Below, piece after piece: positions 59,437 to 64,000 of a stretch of DNA of 64,000 nt (its first letter is position 1; every line of letters starts with the position of its first letter). Under the pieces are notes generated by a model, which was given only the letters and a program-made list of their open reading frames with translations, made no database searches and was not told the origin of the DNA. The stretch comes from Amycolatopsis pretoriensis (lineage in GTDB: Bacteria > Actinomycetota > Actinomycetes > Mycobacteriales > Pseudonocardiaceae). The stretch lies in contig NZ_FNUJ01000006.1 of NCBI RefSeq assembly GCF_900107925.1, forward strand, positions 682,001 to 746,000. The letters run 5' to 3'. A program made the position numbers and the translations under genes.

Positions 59437-60687
59437 TCAGTTCTGCGCGGGGTCCGCGGGCGCGATCCGCCCGGCCCGGTTCATCAGGTACCGCCGCTCG
59501 GGCAGGCTCGCCGTCCGCCGCGCCGCCTTCAGGTAGTGCTCACGCGCGCCCGGCAGGTCCCCGGCCAGCTCCAGCAGGTGCGCGCGAACCGCGTCCAGCC
59601 GGCGGCCGACGTCCAGCTTCGCGTCGACCGTGTCCAGCAGCTCCAGCCCCCGCGCCGGGCCGGACGCCTGGGCCACCGCCACCGCCTGGTTGATCGTCAC
59701 CACCGGGCTCGGCATCAGCGCCTGCAGCACGTGGTACAGCTCGACGATCTGCGGCCAGTCCGTCTCCTCCGTGCTCGGCGCGGTCGCGTGCAGCGCCGCG
59801 ATGGCCGCCTGGACCTGGTACGGCCCGAGCGCCGCGTGGCCGATCGTCGCGTCCACCAGCGCCTCGCCCTCGGCGATCAGCGAGTGGTCCCAGCGGCTGC
59901 GGTCCTGCTCCGGCAGCGGTACCAGCTCGCCGTTCGGGCCGGTGCGCGCCGCGCGGCGCGCGTCGGTCAGCAGCATCAGCGCGAGCAGGCCCGCGACCTC
60001 GCCCTGCCCCGGCGTCAGCGCGTGCACCGCGCGGGTCAGCCGGATCGCCTCCGCGGCCAGCTCCGCGCGCAGGAGGTTCTCCCCCGACGTCGCCGTGTAG
60101 CCCTCGTTGAAGATCAGGTACAGCACCTGCAGGACGACGCGCAGCCGGTCGCCGAAGTCGTCCGGCGACGGCTCGTCGAACGTCGACCCGGCGGCGGCGA
60201 TGCTCTCCTTGGCGCGGGTGATGCGCCGGGTCATCGTCGCCTCGGGCACCAGGAACGCGCTCGCGATCTGCGCCGTGGTCAGGCCGCCGACCGCGCGCAG
60301 CGTCAGCGCTACCTGCGACGGCGGCGACACGGCGGGGTGGCAGCAGAGGAACAGCAGCTTCAGCGTGTCGTCCTCGCCGGGGGGCCGGTCCTCGCCCGGC
60401 CCGGGGACGACGGTCGCCGGCTCCCGCACGGCGACCGACTCCTCGCGCCGCCGCCGCGCGCTTTCGCTGCGCCAGTGGTCGGTGAGCCGCCGGGCGGCGA
60501 CCGTGACCAGCCAGCTGCGCGGGCTGTCCGGGACCCCCTCGGCGGGCCACTGCTCGCTCGCCGCCAGCAGGGCTTCCTGGACGGCGTCCTCGCACGCGTC
60601 GAACTGGCCGTACCGGCGCACCAGCACGCCCAGCACCTGCGGCACCAGCGGGCGCAGGACCTCGGCGACCGGGGCGGGCGCGGTCAC
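59437..60687 (-). CDS. ECF RNA polymerase sigma factor (SigJ/ECF41-like with DUF6596)
   Basis: A 416-residue sigma factor with region 2 (YGQFDACEDAVQEALLAASEQWP), region 4 (GGLTTAQIASAFLVPEATMTRRITRAKESI) and the C-terminal DUF6596/TPR region. A GTG start at 60687, two bases from the YCII stop, is used. It is complete, unlike its homologue at the left edge, and coupled to the YCII gene. Together they are a common two-gene regulator module in actinomycetes, probably not part of the enediyne pathway. Confidence 0.92.
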   Translation of the reverse strand: MTAPAPVAEVLRPLVPQVLGVLVRRYGQFDACEDAVQEALLAASEQWPAEGVPDSPRSWLVTVAARRLTDHWRSESARRRREESVAVREPATVVPGPGEDRPPGEDDTLKLLFLCCHPAVSPPSQVALTLRAVGGLTTAQIASAFLVPEATMTRRITRAKESIAAAGSTFDEPSPDDFGDRLRVVLQVLYLIFNEGYTATSGENLLRAELAAEAIRLTRAVHALTPGQGEVAGLLALMLLTDARRAARTGPNGELVPLPEQDRSRWDHSLIAEGEALVDATIGHAALGPYQVQAAIAALHATAPSTEETDWPQIVELYHVLQALMPSPVVTINQAVAVAQASGPARGLELLDTVDAKLDVGRRLDAVRAHLLELAGDLPGAREHYLKAARRTASLPERRYLMNRAGRIAPADPAQN

Positions 60688-60688
60688 G

Positions 60689-61072
60689 TCAGGACCCGGG
60701 GATCTCGGTTTCGGCGTCGGCGAAGAAGACGATCTCCCGCACCTCGACACCCATGCCGTCGAGCGCGGCGTCCGGGATCAGGGCGGCCAGCTCGACCGCG
60801 CGGTCCTTGCTCGCGCAGTCGACGAGGTAGTAGCCGGCCAGGAACTCCTTCGACTCGAGGAACGGGCCGTCGGTGACCGCCGGCAGTCCCCCGCGCACCC
60901 GCACGACGGTGCTGTCGGCGACCGGCGCGAGCGCCTGCGTGCCGATCATCTCGCCGGACTCCCGGATCGTGCGGATGAAGTCCTGGTGCCCGCTCATGAT
61001 CGCGTCCATGTCCTGCTGGGACAGGTTCGCCATCACCTCGGGGTTCAGGTACATCGCCAGCAGGTACTTCAC
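60689..61072 (-). CDS. YCII-related protein
   Basis: A 127-residue YCII protein: KYLLAMYLNPEVMANLS, IMSGHQDFIRTIRESGEMIGTQ and VTDGPFLESKEFLAGYYLVDCASKDRAVELA (seen in two segments). The GTG at 61072 gives the family N-terminus; GGGAG lies about 9 bases upstream. It precedes the sigma gene by one base. Divergent from the TIGR03084-like gene. Probably modulates or accompanies the sigma factor. Confidence 0.88.
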   Translation of the reverse strand: MKYLLAMYLNPEVMANLSQQDMDAIMSGHQDFIRTIRESGEMIGTQALAPVADSTVVRVRGGLPAVTDGPFLESKEFLAGYYLVDCASKDRAVELAALIPDAALDGMGVEVREIVFFADAETEIPGS

Positions 61073-61216
61073 GCCCGCGCTCCCATCGTCGGTGGCATGA
61101 AGATAGCCGACCCCGCCGCCGCCCGTGGCGCGACGTCGCAAGCGCGAAGTGGAGCCGTCGCGGGCCCGCCTGCCAGCCTGGAGTACCGGTAACCCGGACC
61201 CTGGAGGGTGGCACCG

Positions 61217-61879
61217 ATGGCCGACGTGTTCACGGACCTGCAGACCGAGACCGAGGCGCTGGCCGAGCTGGCCGAGCGCCACGGGTACGGCCCCGGCCCC
61301 GACCTCACCGGGCACTTCGCGCGGCTGACGTCGACCGCGCGGCTGGTGCGGCTCAGCGCCGAGAACCCGGGCGCGTTCGGTGTCACCCCGCAGATCTCCT
61401 ACGCCTCGCTCGACGAGGCGATCGTGACGTGGCTCATCGAGCAGCGGAAGGCCAACGCGCTGCTCGCGTCGGCGCCGGTGCAGCCGGAGCTGCCGTGGAG
61501 CGACGGCCCGCTGCGCCCGTCGGTGCTGGCGGCGGCGGCGCTGACGGAGCTGTTCGCGTGCGGCCAGGACATCGCGGACGCGCTGGGCGTCCGGCCCGAC
61601 CGCGACGACGCGATCGGGCACGTGGCGTACTACGGCGTCCGCACCCGGGACCGCGCGTACCGCCGCCACCAGCGGACCCCACCGGGCCAGTTCCGCTTCG
61701 AGCTGACGGCCCCATCGGGGACGCGCTGGGACTTCGGACCGGAGGAGGCGACCGATCGGGTGACGGGCCCGGCGGAGGACTTCTGCTTGCTGGTGACGGG
61801 TCGCCGGCACGCGGAGGAGCTGGCCCTGGAGTTCAGCGGCGAGCACACCGCCGAATGGCTGGAACTGCTGGAGAACTGA
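61217..61879 (+). CDS. TIGR03084-like protein, paralogue of the core-operon copy
   Basis: A 220-residue protein whose C-terminal half closely matches the protein at 45381 (FELTAPSGTRWDFGPEEATD, then VTGPAEDFCLLVTGRRH), including the ALTELFACGQDIADALGV motif where Cys replaces the metal-site His of the other copy (FAHGQD). The N-terminal first His motif (PGWAVKHQIAH) is also missing. It may therefore have lost metal binding. ATG at 61217 has GGAGG 9 bases upstream. Function unknown. Confidence 0.78.
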   Translation: MADVFTDLQTETEALAELAERHGYGPGPDLTGHFARLTSTARLVRLSAENPGAFGVTPQISYASLDEAIVTWLIEQRKANALLASAPVQPELPWSDGPLRPSVLAAAALTELFACGQDIADALGVRPDRDDAIGHVAYYGVRTRDRAYRRHQRTPPGQFRFELTAPSGTRWDFGPEEATDRVTGPAEDFCLLVTGRRHAEELALEFSGEHTAEWLELLEN

Positions 61880-62135
61880 GCGGGGGCGGCCGACGGCGTG
61901 CGCTGCGGGTTCAGGCGGCCATCCGCGCGGGATCGGGCGGCCGATCCCCCGCGGGTGCGTCCGGCCCGGCCCGGCGTCACAGCTCCGCGTTCGATCGCCG
62001 CACAGCCTCGGAAGGCGTGCGCTGCGGATTCTCAAACCGGTTCTCGAAGACGACGTGCTGGGGTCGGGGCCCACGCGGGTCCCAAGTGGTGGCGTGCCTG
62101 CGGTTCAGGCGGCCACCCTCCGGCCCGGTCCAGCG

Positions 62136-62756
62136 TCACTCGAACGGCGCAGGGTCGCCCGCGCCGACGCGCAGGATCTCCGGCTCGCCCGATGAGAAGT
62201 CGACCACCGTCGTCGGCTCCACGCCGCAGTCTCCCGAGTCCAGGACCGCGTCGAGCTGGTGGTCCAGCTCCTCCTTGATCTCCCAGCCCTGCGTCATCGG
62301 CTCGGCCTGGTCCGGCAGCAGCAGCGTGCTCGACAGCAGCGGCTCGCCCAGCTCGGCCAGCAGCGCCTGGGTGACGCGGTGGTCGGGGATGCGCACGCCG
62401 ACCGTCTTCTTCTTCTCGTGCATCAGCCGCCGCGGCACCTCCTTGGTGGCGGGCAGGATGAACGTGTAGCTGCCGGGGGTCGCCGCCTTGATCGCGCGGA
62501 ACACCGCGTTGTCGATGATGACGAACTGGCCCAGCTGGGCGAAGTCCTGGCACACCAGCGTGAAGTGGTGCCGGTGGTCGAGCTTGCGGATGCTCCGGAT
62601 CCGGTCGAGCCCGTCGCGGTTGCCCGGCCGGCACCCGAGCGCGAAGCACGAGTCGGTCGGGTAGGCGATCAGCCCGTCGGCGCGGAGGAGCTCGACGACC
62701 TGGCCCAGGGACCGGCGCTGCGGGTTCTCCGGGTGCAGGTCGAAATAACGTGCCAT
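62136..62756 (-). CDS. Sua5/YciO/YrdC-family protein (threonylcarbamoyl-AMP synthase-like)
   Basis: A 206-residue protein with the YrdC fold: GLIAYPTDSCFALGC near residue 28, the KLDHRHHFTLVCQDFAQLGQFV segment, PGSYTFILPATKEVPRR and GVRIPDHRVTQALL. It matches the YciO branch, whose RNA-modification role is less certain than for Sua5 (t6A synthesis). ATG at 62756 gives the typical MARYFDLHP start. Housekeeping or stress-related, outside the cluster. Confidence 0.9.
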   Translation of the reverse strand: MARYFDLHPENPQRRSLGQVVELLRADGLIAYPTDSCFALGCRPGNRDGLDRIRSIRKLDHRHHFTLVCQDFAQLGQFVIIDNAVFRAIKAATPGSYTFILPATKEVPRRLMHEKKKTVGVRIPDHRVTQALLAELGEPLLSSTLLLPDQAEPMTQGWEIKEELDHQLDAVLDSGDCGVEPTTVVDFSSGEPEILRVGAGDPAPFE

Positions 62757-62941
62757 GCCCGCAGAGCCTAGGGTCCGCCCCGCGGCCGGGCACGGCGGCG
62801 GTGGTTTCCGGGGTCACCCCCACGGCGCCGGGCACCGCGAGGACCGCGTCTCCCAGCTTGCGGTTCCCGGCCCGAACGCTGGGACCCGCCCGGGCCGCCG
62901 GGCCACACTCCGTCCGGGGACCACACCAGGGAGGGCGTGCC

Positions 62942-63454
62942 ATGACGAAGCTGACCGTGCCGGAGCTGGACCGGCCCCGGGTCGTCAACGCGGCGAAGTA
63001 CCTGTTCGAAGGCCCGCAGGGCCGGATCCCGCTGGCCGACCTCTTCGACGGGCGACCGCGGCTCGCCGTGCACCACACGACACCGGGCCACAGCGGCCCC
63101 TTCACCGACGTGCTCGCCGCCGACATCGCCGCCGCGCTGCACGACCCCGACCTCCGGCTGGTGCTCGTCTCCACCGCGCCCTACGCCGAGCTCGAGCGGT
63201 ACCGGCGGCACTTCGGCCGCGACCTGCCCACCTACTCGGCGAGCCGCGCGTTCACCACCGACTTCCCGGTGTCCCGGCGCCTGCCCGAAACCGCGGGCGG
63301 CGAGTTCTGGGACGACCTCGAGTCCGCTCTGGACTTCTTCCGGTGCGAGCGCGGTTCCGTGCTCCACACCGGATCGGTGGCCCTGTCCCGGCTGGACTTC
63401 CTCAGCCTGCTCGGCGTCCCGGACCGCCTGCGGTCCGGGACCGGCCGGCGCTGA
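62942..63454 (+). CDS. DUF899-like thioredoxin-fold protein
   Basis: A 170-residue protein resembling the DUF899 family: LADLFDGRPRLAVHHTTPGHSGPF, LVLVSTAPYAELERYRRHFGRDLPTYSAS and SALDFFRCERGSVLHTGSVA. Usual DUF899 proteins have a Cys-containing active-site-like loop early in the chain; here that position reads HHTTPGH, so peroxiredoxin-like chemistry is doubtful. ATG at 62942 with GGGAGG 7 to 8 bases before it. Function unknown. Confidence 0.78.
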   Translation: MTKLTVPELDRPRVVNAAKYLFEGPQGRIPLADLFDGRPRLAVHHTTPGHSGPFTDVLAADIAAALHDPDLRLVLVSTAPYAELERYRRHFGRDLPTYSASRAFTTDFPVSRRLPETAGGEFWDDLESALDFFRCERGSVLHTGSVALSRLDFLSLLGVPDRLRSGTGRR

Positions 63455-63631
63455 GCCCGCGCCGCCGTGCCGTCCTCGCGGGTCCGCCGCGCCCCCTCGT
63501 CACGTCATTTCGGCGCACGGAATCGGACGTCCCGTGGGTTAGGATCGGTCGGCAGCAGAACGCACGCCACGCTCTGGCCGGGCCACCTGGGGCGCCCCGG
63601 CCACCGCCGAGACCCCGGGGGTTCCGCACTC

Positions 63632-64000
63632 ATGTCGCCGGTCGCCGCGCTCGAACCGGCCGCGGAGCTGTCCGCCACCGCCGAACCCCGCGGCACCACC
63701 GCGGCCGACCGCCGCCCCCGGCTGGCGGCGTACCTCTCCGCGGCCATCATCTTCGTGGTCATCGCGGGGTTCAGCGTGATCGGCGTCGTCAACCTGCTGC
63801 CCAGGTCGGTCGGCACCTTTCACGCCGCGTACGCCGTCCTGGCCGCCGCCGGGCTGCTGGCGATCCAGCTGCTGTGGTTCAGCCGCCCGACCACCCGCCT
63901 CGGCTCCACCGCCAGCCGGGTGCTGTTCGGGGTCGTGGTCGCGCTCGCCTACGTACCGCTGCTGACCTTCGGCGTGTCGTGGGCGATCATGCTCGTGTAC
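63632..64000 (+). CDS. N-terminal part of a membrane protein, possibly a sensor histidine kinase
   Basis: The frame is open from ATG 63632 to the window edge (123 codons). After a 30-residue polar start (SPVAALEPAAELSATAEPRG) come three or more TM helices (AAYLSAAIIFVVIAGFSVIG, TFHAAYAVLAAAGLLAIQLL, VLFGVVVALAYVPLLTFGVS) with short loops. This layout is typical of the membrane sensor part of actinobacterial DesK/NarL-type histidine kinases. The kinase part lies beyond the edge, so the call is tentative. Its ribosome site is weak. Confidence 0.6.
   Translation, partial: MSPVAALEPAAELSATAEPRGTTAADRRPRLAAYLSAAIIFVVIAGFSVIGVVNLLPRSVGTFHAAYAVLAAAGLLAIQLLWFSRPTTRLGSTASRVLFGVVVALAYVPLLTFGVSWAIMLVY

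Noticed and set aside
1..64000. tRNA or rRNA genes and insertion sequences
   Set aside because: No recognisable tRNA TPsiC/anticodon pattern, rRNA segment or transposase was found on reading; a tRNAscan or ISfinder run would settle it.

Overview
The window looks like chromosomal DNA from a high-GC actinomycete, most likely Pseudonocardiaceae and probably Amycolatopsis or a close relative. This is inferred from the very high GC content, frequent GTG starts, many ATGA or GTGA stop/start overlaps, paired ECF-sigma/YCII genes and the style of the intergenic repeats; no rRNA or other taxonomic marker is present. Most of it is one large enediyne natural-product gene cluster, roughly 1.9 to 59.4 kb. 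The edges are ordinary: a truncated ECF sigma factor, a DHFR-like protein and a YCII protein on the left; an ECF sigma/YCII pair, a Sua5/YciO-like protein, a DUF899-like protein and the start of a membrane protein on the right.

The enediyne core lies on the minus strand from 56.3 kb down to 35.1 kb: two DUF1702 proteins, UnbV, UnbU, a P450, a DUF5987-like protein, a GMC oxidoreductase, a CxxC carboxymuconolactone-decarboxylase-like protein, a TIGR03084-like protein, the 1942-residue enediyne PKS (KS-AT-ACP-KR-DH-PPTase), its hot-dog thioesterase and a flavin reductase. An NAD-dependent epimerase/reductase, a 59-residue protein and an acyl-CoA carboxylase beta/epsilon pair follow, nearly all translationally coupled. 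Upstream sit an AraC regulator, a divergent SARP regulator and an HxlR regulator.

The tailoring half (about 1.9 to 33.4 kb) holds an MFS exporter, a Tat-exported multicopper oxidase, a Zn-ribbon methyltransferase, two PCMH-type FAD oxidases, an F420/LLM-type oxidoreductase, a DUF2855 and a DUF2306 protein, and an operon of an HpaB-type hydroxylase, a ThDP enzyme and an unexported solute-binding-like protein. It also has two acyl-CoA-dehydrogenase-like flavoproteins, an FAD monooxygenase, a P450, a free-standing condensation enzyme, an MbtH protein, an adenylation-carrier protein and an SgcF-type epoxide hydrolase. The most economical reading is that the core operon makes the polyene and warhead. 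The epoxide hydrolase opens a core epoxide. The adenylation/carrier/condensation set loads an acid, which the HpaB-type and other flavoenzymes may modify, and joins it to the core.

No sugar-biosynthesis gene, glycosyltransferase, chromoprotein apoprotein or known enediyne-sequestering protein was recognised. The acyl side chain is therefore the main visible decoration and self-protection is unexplained. Regulatory sequence is unusually visible: a GCAAYCGGGGAGATGCC-type element before several operons, an inverted repeat before the core operon, and CGAAACGCAC repeats between the AraC and SARP genes. A gene-poor repeat block at 34.0 to 35.1 kb and a well-supported 41-codon gene at 33.5 kb separate the two halves.
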